From positions 1-63,665 of the forward strand of contig NZ_BQHW01000029.1 in assembly GCF_021602025.1 (NCBI RefSeq): 63,665 bases of DNA, written 5' to 3'. The position numbers and the translations under genes were made by a program. Each line of letters begins with the position of its first letter. The stretch's first letter is position 1. The notes under the pieces were generated by a model. The model did not search any database, was not told the origin of the DNA, and saw nothing but the letters and a program-made list of their open reading frames with translations. Source of the DNA: Pseudomonas ceruminis (lineage in GTDB: Bacteria; Pseudomonadota; Gammaproteobacteria; Pseudomonadales; Pseudomonadaceae). Positions 1-6,861 of the stretch are shown here, in pieces.

Positions 1-1449
1 GGCGAGGGCGGGGAATTCGTGGGTGGTCTTGTCCCACGCCACCCGGCGCGAGTCGCCCATCTCCATGACCTGGCGCAACGCGCGCAGGTTGGCGAAGAAA
101 TTGACGAAGTTGCTCCACATCATCCGCGGCGCCGACAGCAGTCCTTCGCCGATGCCGTAGTAGCGGGTGACGAACCAGCCGCGCTGGAACAGGCGGTTGA
201 TCAGCAGCAGCCCGTTGAGCCACAGCAGCGTGGTGAGCAGCCAGCTGTCGCTGAGGATCGACATGAAACGCCAGGACTCAGGGGCGATCACCGTCACCAG
301 CCACATGGCCAGCAGCACCAGCAGCAACAGGTTGACCAGGAAGCTGAGCAGGTAGGCGAACAGCCCGCGGCGGTCTCGCCAGAGGAAGTAGTTGAGTGCC
401 CCTGTACGGCTCCAGCCGAGGTTGCTGGTGCCCTGGAAGACGATGCCGACGATCCACCGCGATTTCTGCCGAATGGCATGCTGCCAGTCGCGAGGGAAAT
501 GCTCGCGCACGCAGATCACCTGGGAGAATTCACGGCTCATGCCCAGGCGCCATTGCTGTTCAAGCGCCAGTGCCGGGTCGCTGATGGAGTACCGGGCGAA
601 GATGCACTTCATGCCTTTTTGTTTCAGGCGAAAGCCGATGTCGTAGTCTTCGGTCAGGCTCTGCACGTCGAAGGCGATGCCGTCGCCGTCCTCGAGCAGG
701 GCGCTGATGGCGCGGCGGCTGAAGCAGGTGCCGACGCCGGCGCTGGGCACTTGGCCGGTCAGTGCCTCGCGGACGATCACGTCCTTGCCATGGTTTTCGG
801 CGAATTCGTCGACATAGTGGCCGGCGGTGAAGCCCTTCCACTCCGGGGCATAGGGGTATACCGGTATCTGGATCATGTCCTTGGCCGGCAACAGGTAATT
901 GAACAACCGCAGCTCCATGGGCGAGATCACGTCTTCCGCGTCATGCAAGATGAAGCCGGCGAACTCGATACGTGCGTCGTCCTGAAAGCGCAGGATGGCG
1001 TCGATGATGTTGTTCAGGCAGTCGGCCTTGCTGGTCGGGCCAGGGCGGGCGCAGATCACCTTGTGCACGTTGGGGTAGTGCAGGCAGACCGCATCCACAT
1101 CAGCTTGGGTCTGAGGATCGTTGGGGTAGGTGCCGACGAAAATCTGGTAGTTCTCGTAGTCGATGGTCGAGGCTGCCAGGCGCGCCATTTCGCCGACTAC
1201 GCCGACCTCGTTCCAGGCCGGCACCATGATCGCCAAGGGCTTTTCCGGTACGTCGAACAGGCGTTTTTCATCGGCTTTTTCGTATTTATCGTAAATGCGA
1301 AAGCGCCGAATCAGCTTGCGACCCCAGTAGCACAGGTCGATGAACAGGTCGTCGAGCCCCAGCAGGAACATCAGTGTGGCGAGGATGATGGCGAGGATCT
1401 TGAGGCCGAACAGGACATAGGTGAGAAAGTCGATGAAAGCCAGGCTCAT
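1..1449 (-). CDS. nfrB: NfrB-type inner-membrane glycosyltransferase (partial, C-terminus off the window)
   Basis: The first 483 codons are present; the rest runs off the left edge (E. coli NfrB is about 745 residues). An N-terminal membrane segment (residues about 10-30) is followed by a GT2 domain with NEVG near the nucleotide site, HDAED as the metal-binding DxD-type motif, TEDYD as the acceptor/base motif and QKSRW as the QxxRW-like motif. Two more membrane segments follow. In E. coli, NfrB is the synthase of the phage N4 glycan receptor, uses UDP-ManNAc made by WecB, and is controlled by c-di-GMP through a C-terminal domain that would lie outside this window. The ATG overlaps the wecB stop (ATGA), so translation is probably coupled. 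The call rests on motifs and context; the glycan product is inferred. Confidence 0.88.
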   Translation of the reverse strand, partial: MSLAFIDFLTYVLFGLKILAIILATLMFLLGLDDLFIDLCYWGRKLIRRFRIYDKYEKADEKRLFDVPEKPLAIMVPAWNEVGVVGEMARLAASTIDYENYQIFVGTYPNDPQTQADVDAVCLHYPNVHKVICARPGPTSKADCLNNIIDAILRFQDDARIEFAGFILHDAEDVISPMELRLFNYLLPAKDMIQIPVYPYAPEWKGFTAGHYVDEFAENHGKDVIVREALTGQVPSAGVGTCFSRRAISALLEDGDGIAFDVQSLTEDYDIGFRLKQKGMKCIFARYSISDPALALEQQWRLGMSREFSQVICVREHFPRDWQHAIRQKSRWIVGIVFQGTSNLGWSRTGALNYFLWRDRRGLFAYLLSFLVNLLLLVLLAMWLVTVIAPESWRFMSILSDSWLLTTLLWLNGLLLINRLFQRGWFVTRYYGIGEGLLSAPRMMWSNFVNFFANLRALRQVMEMGDSRRVAWDKTTHEFPALA

Positions 1450-2600
1450 GCGTCGTCTCGTTGGGTGTCGGTTTCTGCGAACCAGCGGCTCAGGCGCTCG
1501 GCGATGATCTCACTGGCGTGGCCGTCACCGAACGGCGTGAAGACACGCGCCATGCGGGCATAGGCCTCGGGGTCGTCGAGCAGTTGACTGGTTTCCTTGA
1601 CGATCCGTTCGGTCAGGGTGCCGACCAGCTTCACCGTGCCACCTTCGAGTACCGACGGACGTTCGGTGACCTTGCGCAGCACCAGCACGGGCTTGCCCAG
1701 GGCCGGGGCTTCTTCCTGGATACCACCGGAGTCGGTGAGGATGAGGTGGGCGCGGTTCATCAGCCAGACAAAGTGCTGGTAGTCCTGGGGGGCGATCAGG
1801 TGGATGTTGTCGCGCCCGGAAAGCAGGCCGTAAACGGCTTTCTGTACTTGCGGATTGAGGTGTACGGGGTAGACGAACTGCACGTGCGGGTAACGCAGGG
1901 CCAACTCGGCCAGGGCCAGGCAGATCCGCTCGAAACCGGCACCGAAGTTTTCTCGGCGGTGGCCGGTGATCAGCACCAGGCGCTGGCCATCAGGCAGTGC
2001 ATGCAGGGGCGAGTCGGCGGCCGGCTGCCACTGGCTGCGGGTCAGGTGTTCACGCATCCACAGCAACGCATCGATCACGGTATTGCCGGTCACTTCGACC
2101 TGTTCCACGGGCACGCCTTCGCGGAGCAGGTTGTCCCGGGATTTGGTCGTAGGCGCGAAATGCAAGTCGGCGATCACCCCGGTCAGGCGCCGGTTGGCCT
2201 CCTCGGGCCAAGGTTGCTGAAGATTGCCAGTACGCAGCCCGGCCTCGACGTGGCCAATGGGAATATGCCGGTGAAAGGCGGCCAGGCCGGCGATGAAACT
2301 GGTGGTGGTGTCGCCGTGGACCAGCACGATATCGGGCTGGACTTGGTCGTAGGCCTTGTCGATCTTGTCCAGCAGGTCGCGGGCCAGGCCATTGAGGGTC
2401 TGGTTCTGGGTCATGACCTTGAGGTCCTGGTCGACGCTAAGGCCAAACGCGGTGAGCACCTGTTCGAGCATCTCGCGGTGCTGCCCTGTGGAGCAGATAT
2501 GCAGTTCGATATCAGGAAATTCACGCAGAACCCTGGCCAGCGGGGCCATCTTGATTGCCTCTGGGCGGGTTCCGAATACCATCATGACAGTGTTAGCCAT
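1446..2600 (-). CDS. wecB: UDP-N-acetylglucosamine 2-epimerase (non-hydrolysing)
   Basis: The 384-residue protein has the WecB signature from its first residues (VFGTRPEAIKMAP), then HGDTTTS, HVEAGLR, GHRREN and DSGGIQEEA, all typical of the UDP-GlcNAc/UDP-ManNAc epimerase fold. It interconverts UDP-GlcNAc and UDP-ManNAc in the cytoplasm. The start at 2600 is chosen because AGGAGAGG lies just upstream; a longer reading to 2654 has no such site. Its stop overlaps the nfrB start, so the pair is one operon and WecB probably feeds NfrB with UDP-ManNAc. It may also serve the WecG/TagA-like transferase at 35058-35837. Length is normal for the family (E. coli 376). Confidence 0.95.
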   Translation of the reverse strand: MANTVMMVFGTRPEAIKMAPLARVLREFPDIELHICSTGQHREMLEQVLTAFGLSVDQDLKVMTQNQTLNGLARDLLDKIDKAYDQVQPDIVLVHGDTTTSFIAGLAAFHRHIPIGHVEAGLRTGNLQQPWPEEANRRLTGVIADLHFAPTTKSRDNLLREGVPVEQVEVTGNTVIDALLWMREHLTRSQWQPAADSPLHALPDGQRLVLITGHRRENFGAGFERICLALAELALRYPHVQFVYPVHLNPQVQKAVYGLLSGRDNIHLIAPQDYQHFVWLMNRAHLILTDSGGIQEEAPALGKPVLVLRKVTERPSVLEGGTVKLVGTLTERIVKETSQLLDDPEAYARMARVFTPFGDGHASEIIAERLSRWFAETDTQRDDA

Positions 2601-2766
2601 CGGCCTCTCCTCGTTCGATCCTCTGGACGAAGTACGACGTGTCGCCGCTTGCAATTAATAGAGACAAGCAGCCACGCCCAGGGTTGTCCAATGCACGGCG
2701 GATTTCCGGCTTTTTCTTGTGAACTGCATCTAGTAACGTGATAGCCCTTTTCGACAGGAGCTGAAC

Positions 2767-3198
2767 ATGCAAGGCAAGGCACGCAAGGTTGTCCAGGCCA
2801 TTCTCTACGAGGCCATCGCTGTGGCCTGCGTGGCACCGGCGCTGGAGTTGGCGTTCGGTGCCGGCATGGCCCAGTCCACCGTGCTGTCGGTCCTCATGTC
2901 GGGCATCGCCATGAGCTGGAACATGGCCTACAACTGGCTGTTCGAACGGTGGGAAGCCCGCCAGCACAAGCGGGAACGAACCTTGTTGCGGCGGTTGCTG
3001 CATGCCCTGGGCTTCGAAGGCGGGCTGGTGCTGATCCTGCTGCCGCTGGTGGCGTACTGGTTGGATGTCAGCCTCTGGGCGGCGTTGCTCACCAACCTGG
3101 CGTTGTTCGTGTTTTTCTTCGTCTACGCCTTCGTGTTCCAGTGGGGCTTTGACAAGGTGTTCGACGTGCCGCTTTCGGCGCAGCAAGCCAAGTGTTGA
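2767..3198 (+). CDS. PACE family multidrug (biocide) efflux transporter
   Basis: This 143-residue protein has four predicted membrane helices arranged as two tandem bacterial transmembrane pairs, the layout of the proteobacterial antimicrobial compound efflux family (AceI type). Visible family marks are the early glutamate in LYEA (E15), the segment AMSWNMAYNWLFERWE and the HALGFEGGL stretch opening the second pair. Characterised members export chlorhexidine or short-chain diamines such as cadaverine and putrescine in exchange for protons. ACAGGAGC upstream of the ATG is a good ribosome site. The substrate here is unknown. It reads toward ilvA, whose candidate promoter overlaps this gene's stop codon. 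Confidence 0.88.
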   Translation: MQGKARKVVQAILYEAIAVACVAPALELAFGAGMAQSTVLSVLMSGIAMSWNMAYNWLFERWEARQHKRERTLLRRLLHALGFEGGLVLILLPLVAYWLDVSLWAALLTNLALFVFFFVYAFVFQWGFDKVFDVPLSAQQAKC

Positions 3199-3222
3199 CT
3201 TGGCGGCGCCTGGCGGGATAAG
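3195..3222 (+). promoter_or_regulatory. candidate sigma70 promoter of the ilvA leader
   Basis: TTGACT at 3195-3200 is followed after 16 bases by GATAAG (3217-3222). The -35 overlaps the stop codon of the upstream efflux gene. Transcription would then begin close to the leader ATG at 3232, which has no clear ribosome site, so the leader peptide might be read from a nearly leaderless transcript. Only hexamer matches support this. Confidence 0.4.
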
Positions 3223-3231
3223 TTCCTACCC

Positions 3232-3294
3232 ATGAACACATTCCCGCACGTGAACGCCATTATTATTACCGCCATTATCAGCTTGGCGGGCTAG
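3232..3294 (+). CDS. ilvA leader peptide (isoleucine attenuator)
   Basis: A 20-codon ORF encodes a peptide containing NAIIITAIISLAG, with five isoleucine codons at codons 10-12 and 15-16. It lies just upstream of a terminator hairpin and 86 bases before ilvA. Isoleucine-rich leaders ahead of ilv genes are the hallmark of ribosome-mediated attenuation: scarce Ile-tRNA stalls the ribosome and lets transcription continue. No strong Shine-Dalgarno is visible. Confidence is high because peptide, antiterminator and terminator are all present in the right order. Confidence 0.9.
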   Translation: MNTFPHVNAIIITAIISLAG

Positions 3295-3340
3295 CGCGTA
3301 CGTGCACCAAACCCGCCCTGGAGGCGGGTTTCTTCTCTCT
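3285..3340 (+). terminator. ilvA attenuator: terminator hairpin with competing antiterminator arm
   Basis: AAACCCGCC (3309-3317) and GGCGGGTTT (3323-3331) form a perfect 9-bp stem with a 5-base loop, followed by the pyrimidine-rich CTTCTCTCT. GGCGGG at 3285-3290 can pair instead with CCCGCC at 3312-3317. A ribosome stalled on Ile codons 10-12 would leave 3285-3290 free (read-through); one reaching the stop at 3292 would cover it (termination). The U-tract is interrupted by C, so termination may be partial. Confidence 0.88.
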
Positions 3341-3380
3341 GACTCCTGGGCAACGTAAAAAAGCCAAGGAGTTGCCTTCG

Positions 3381-4943
3381 ATGACCAGCCTCAACGTCAG
3401 TCCCTGTACACCGCTAAGCCCCCAGCAACTGCTGTTGGAGCAGGTGCGCCGCATTCTCGCCGCGCCGGTGTACGACCTGGCCATCGAGACGCCTCTGCAG
3501 GCGGCTCCGGCGCTGTCGGCCAGCCTCGGTAACCAAGTGCTGCTCAAGCGGGAGGACCTGCAGCCGACGTTCTCGTTCAAGATCCGCGGTGCCTACACCC
3601 GCCTGTCGCGGCTGACCACAGCCCAGCGCGCGCGCGGGGTCATCACGGCGTCGGCCGGCAATCACGCCCAGGGCGTTGCGCTGGCGGCCTCGCACCTGGG
3701 TATGAAGGCAACCATCGTCATGCCCACCACCACGCCCTCGCTCAAGGTCGAAGGCGTGCGGTCACGCGGTGGCCATGTGGTGCTGCATGGCGAAAGCTTT
3801 CCGCATGCCCTGGCCCATGCACTGACGTTGGCCGACAGTGAGGGCGCCACCTTCGTGCCCCCATTCGATGACCCGGATGTGATCGCAGGGCAGGGCACTG
3901 TCGCCATGGAGATCCTGCGCCAGCAACCGGGTGCGCTCGACGCCATCTTCGTGCCGGTCGGTGGCGGCGGGCTGGTAGCAGGCATCGCCGCCTATGTGAA
4001 GTACCTGCGCCCGCAGGTCAAGGTGATTGGTGTGGAGCCGGAAGATTCCAACTGCCTGCAAGCCGCGATGGCTGCCGGTGAGCGCGTGGTGCTGCCGCAG
4101 GTCGGCACCTTCGCCGACGGTGTGGCAGTGGCTCAGGTCGGCGCCCATTGTTTCGAGCTGTGCCGGCACTTTGTCGACGAAGTGCTGACCGTCAGCAGTG
4201 ATGAGCTGTGCGCAGCGATCAAGGATATCTACGACGATACCCGTTCGATCACCGAACCCTCCGGCGCCCTGGCCGTGGCCGGGATCAAGAAGTACGTGAA
4301 GCGCGAAGGTGTGCAGGGGCAGACCCTGGTGGCCATCGACTCTGGTGCCAACGTCAATTTTGACCGGCTGCGTCACGTGGCTGAGCGCGCCGAGTTGGGG
4401 GAGCAGCGCGAGGCAATCATCGCCGTCACCATCCCCGAGCACCCCGGCAGCTTCCGGGCCTTCTGCCAGGCGCTGGGCAAGCGGCAGATCACCGAGTTCA
4501 ACTACCGCTATTACCCGGGCAAGGAGGCACGGTTGTTCGTCGGTGTGCAGACCCACCCGTTGCATGACCCCCGCCAGCAATTGCTGGCCAACCTGCAGGC
4601 GCAGGGTTACAGCGTGCTCGACCTGACCGACAACGAACTGGCCAAGCTGCATGTGCGGCACACTGTGGGCGGGCATGCCGCGCCGGGGGCTGATGAGCGG
4701 GTGCTGCGCTTTGAATTCCCGGAGCGGCCAGGGGCGTTGCTGGGCTTCCTGGAACGACTGGGCAAGCGCTGGAACATCAGCCTTTTCCATTACCGTAACC
4801 ATGGCGCGGCTGAGGCGCGGGTGTTCGCTGCGCTAGAAGTGCCGGGGGATGAACAGGCAGGGTTGCCGCAGGCGCTGGACGAGATGGGCTACCGGTATTG
4901 GGATGAAACCGATAATCCGGCGTACACGCTGTTTCTTGGGTGA
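3381..4943 (+). CDS. ilvA: threonine ammonia-lyase (threonine dehydratase), biosynthetic
   Basis: IlvA deaminates threonine to 2-oxobutanoate, the first committed step to isoleucine. The 520-residue protein has an N-terminal PLP fold: the Schiff-base lysine K67 in SFKIRGAY, SAGNHAQG, and the phosphate-binding GGGGLVAG. Two C-terminal ACT-like regulatory domains (about 330-515) are typical of isoleucine-feedback-inhibited enzymes and match E. coli IlvA in length (514). The ATG at 3381 follows AAGGAG at a 9-base spacing; an in-frame TTG at 3372 is less likely. It is controlled by the attenuator at 3232-3340. Pseudomonads often carry a second ilvA elsewhere, so this may be one of two paralogues. 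Confidence 0.95.
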   Translation: MTSLNVSPCTPLSPQQLLLEQVRRILAAPVYDLAIETPLQAAPALSASLGNQVLLKREDLQPTFSFKIRGAYTRLSRLTTAQRARGVITASAGNHAQGVALAASHLGMKATIVMPTTTPSLKVEGVRSRGGHVVLHGESFPHALAHALTLADSEGATFVPPFDDPDVIAGQGTVAMEILRQQPGALDAIFVPVGGGGLVAGIAAYVKYLRPQVKVIGVEPEDSNCLQAAMAAGERVVLPQVGTFADGVAVAQVGAHCFELCRHFVDEVLTVSSDELCAAIKDIYDDTRSITEPSGALAVAGIKKYVKREGVQGQTLVAIDSGANVNFDRLRHVAERAELGEQREAIIAVTIPEHPGSFRAFCQALGKRQITEFNYRYYPGKEARLFVGVQTHPLHDPRQQLLANLQAQGYSVLDLTDNELAKLHVRHTVGGHAAPGADERVLRFEFPERPGALLGFLERLGKRWNISLFHYRNHGAAEARVFAALEVPGDEQAGLPQALDEMGYRYWDETDNPAYTLFLG

Positions 4944-5023
4944 TTGCTACTGTGCTCGGGCGCGGCCCTGGGATAACGCCTGTCGGTTGGCGTTGTCGGG
5001 CCGCGGTTGTGCGAACCGGGTGT

Positions 5024-6211
5024 TCAGCGCTCGCGCATGAAGAAACCTGCCACGAACTTGCGGAAGGTTTCCAAGCTCTTGAAGTCGGCATAACGCTTGA
5101 AATTCTCTGCGTCCGGTTCCGGGCCGATCGGTTGCTCAAGCAGCGACACCGACAGCACCCGGTCCTGATCCGAGGTCAGCACCAGCTCATCCATTACCTG
5201 GCCGCCGATCACTGGCCTGCGCATCTGTACCTTCACGCCTTTGCTGGCCATCCAGTCGATCAACGAGACCAATGCCTTGAGCGGCTCCCGCTCTTCGTCG
5301 CGGTATACCGGGAACAGGTGAGCGCGGGACAGCACCGGCACGCTGGCCACGTGAATCAGTTCGTAGAAATGGCTGCCGGCGGTGGTGGGCGAGTACAAGG
5401 CCAAGACCAGCAATGGCCCGTTGGCCCGGTTGCCAGCCCAGTACAGATGGTGACCCTGGAAGTCGAAACCTTCCTCGCTGCGATTGTTGAACACCTTGCG
5501 CCCCTTGACCTGCTCGACACAGTCCAGCAGCAGGCCGTGGCGGCGGTGATTGCCGAACACCGTGGCCTCGCGCAGGCGGGCCTTGAGCATCATCATGTGC
5601 TTCATGTCCAGCCGCGTTTCCAGGTAGTTGCTGGCGGGCACGCGCTCGAGCAGCGGGTAACGGCTGGCGACACTGCGCAGCTCGGCAAATTGGCTGGTCA
5701 GGTCCTTTTTCAGGTGCGTGGCATAGAGGTTCAGGCCGCTGGTCTCGATCCATGTGAGCAGCAGCGACAGCAGGCGCTGCTGGTCGCGGCGCTCGCCACC
5801 GTCTCCCGTACCGCCTTGGGTGTCCAGGGCCTTGGGAAAGTCACCGATCAGGCGCAGGGGCGTGTCTGGTGCCAGCCATGCAGCGGGTGCGGCAGGCGGC
5901 TCTTCGCGCTCGCCGGCCTCGCGCTCGTCCTTGGTGAATGGGCAACCGGGGGCATGCTCGGCGGTGCCGGGGTTGTTCTTGAGAAACAGTGTGCCGGTGC
6001 TGCCATTGAGGGTGACATTGAGCACCGGCAGGGCATCCTTGCGGCAGTCGCACGCCAGCCACTGGTTGGCGCTGCGCACCTTCATCAGCAGCTGGTTGGC
6101 CTGCAACAGGCGGGGACCGGCGAGGGTGCCGCTGGCAAAACCGGCCAGCAGTTGCTCCTCGGCCGGGGTCAGGCTACGGACCTGTGCGGCGGTTTTGTCG
6201 ATGATTCGCAT
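5024..6211 (-). CDS. hypothetical protein with cysteine motif (CDC...GCPF)
   Basis: This 395-residue protein was not recognised. It has no signal peptide or membrane segment. The first hundred residues carry ACDCRKD and, about 40 residues later, HAPGCPF, a spacing that could bind a metal or Fe-S cluster. The rest is mixed alpha/beta with no motif assigned. The start at 6211 follows GGAG at 7 bases. It is convergent with ilvA and probably independent of the VOC gene upstream. Codon use looks like that of its neighbours, so it is likely a real resident gene. No function is proposed. Confidence 0.75.
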   Translation of the reverse strand: MRIIDKTAAQVRSLTPAEEQLLAGFASGTLAGPRLLQANQLLMKVRSANQWLACDCRKDALPVLNVTLNGSTGTLFLKNNPGTAEHAPGCPFTKDEREAGEREEPPAAPAAWLAPDTPLRLIGDFPKALDTQGGTGDGGERRDQQRLLSLLLTWIETSGLNLYATHLKKDLTSQFAELRSVASRYPLLERVPASNYLETRLDMKHMMMLKARLREATVFGNHRRHGLLLDCVEQVKGRKVFNNRSEEGFDFQGHHLYWAGNRANGPLLVLALYSPTTAGSHFYELIHVASVPVLSRAHLFPVYRDEEREPLKALVSLIDWMASKGVKVQMRRPVIGGQVMDELVLTSDQDRVLSVSLLEQPIGPEPDAENFKRYADFKSLETFRKFVAGFFMRER

Positions 6212-6274
6212 GAAGCAGCTCCAAGCTACGAGCCTCAAGCTTCAGGCAAAGTCGCGCCGCTTTCAACCTGGCGT

Positions 6275-6742
6275 TCAGCCACCGGCAAACAGTTTTGCGG
6301 CGCGGGCGCGGATTTCCTCAACGCTGAGGTCTTCCTTGTGGGTAGCGACGAACCACAGGTTGCCGAACGGGTCCTTCAGGGTGCCACTGCGGTCACCATA
6401 GAACTGGTCCTTCACTTCGTGCAACGGGGTAGCGCCGGCGGCCAGCGCCTGGGCGTAGACCTGGTCGCAATCCTCGACATACAGGTGCAGCCCGATGGCC
6501 ACACCGTTGAGTGACTGGCTGGCGGTCAGCCCACCTTCCATGTCGCAGGGGTCGGCCAGCATCAGCGATGAGTCGCCCATTTTCAGTTCAGCGTGGCCAA
6601 CGCGGCCGTCTGGGCCGTCGAGGCGGAACATCTCGATGGCGCCAAAGGCTTTCTTGTAGAACTCGATCGCCTTGGCGGCGTCCTTGATACCCAGGTAGGG
6701 CGTGATGCTGTGCTGGCCTTCGGGGATAGGTTTGACAGCCAT
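6275..6742 (-). CDS. VOC-superfamily (glyoxalase/PhnB-like) protein
   Basis: The 155-residue protein opens with ITPYLGIKDAAKAIEFYKKA and contains FGAIEMFRLD, GHAELKMGDS and, near the end, GDRSGTLKDPFGNLWFVA. These are hallmarks of the PhnB/YfkA-like branch of the vicinal oxygen chelate fold, built from two beta-alpha-beta-beta-beta units. Members include metal-dependent isomerases and lyases, but also many without known activity, so no reaction is assigned. The ATG at 6742 is preferred to a TTG two codons upstream because GAGGAG sits 8 bases before it. Confidence 0.85.
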   Translation of the reverse strand: MAVKPIPEGQHSITPYLGIKDAAKAIEFYKKAFGAIEMFRLDGPDGRVGHAELKMGDSSLMLADPCDMEGGLTASQSLNGVAIGLHLYVEDCDQVYAQALAAGATPLHEVKDQFYGDRSGTLKDPFGNLWFVATHKEDLSVEEIRARAAKLFAGG

Positions 6743-6861
6743 GTTCAAGTCTCCTCTGTGGGATGCAAAGGGGCACTTAGCGGCCCCTGTTGCATAGAGT
6801 CGTTCGTGGTGACGGAAAATCGACTGCAGGGCTAGATCGATTGTCTATAACCACGCCGCCA

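Noticed and set aside
19-1563. Long plus-strand reading frame opposite nfrB
   Set aside because: It is antisense to a clear glycosyltransferase; GC-rich codon bias opens long mirror frames. Its composition is glutamine- and valine-rich with no known motif.
1461-2741. Long plus-strand reading frame opposite wecB
   Set aside because: Mirror frame of wecB, which has complete family motifs on the minus strand.
4940-6514. Plus-strand frame opposite the 5024-6211 gene
   Set aside because: The minus-strand frame has a ribosome site and normal codon use; this one spans two genes and has neither.
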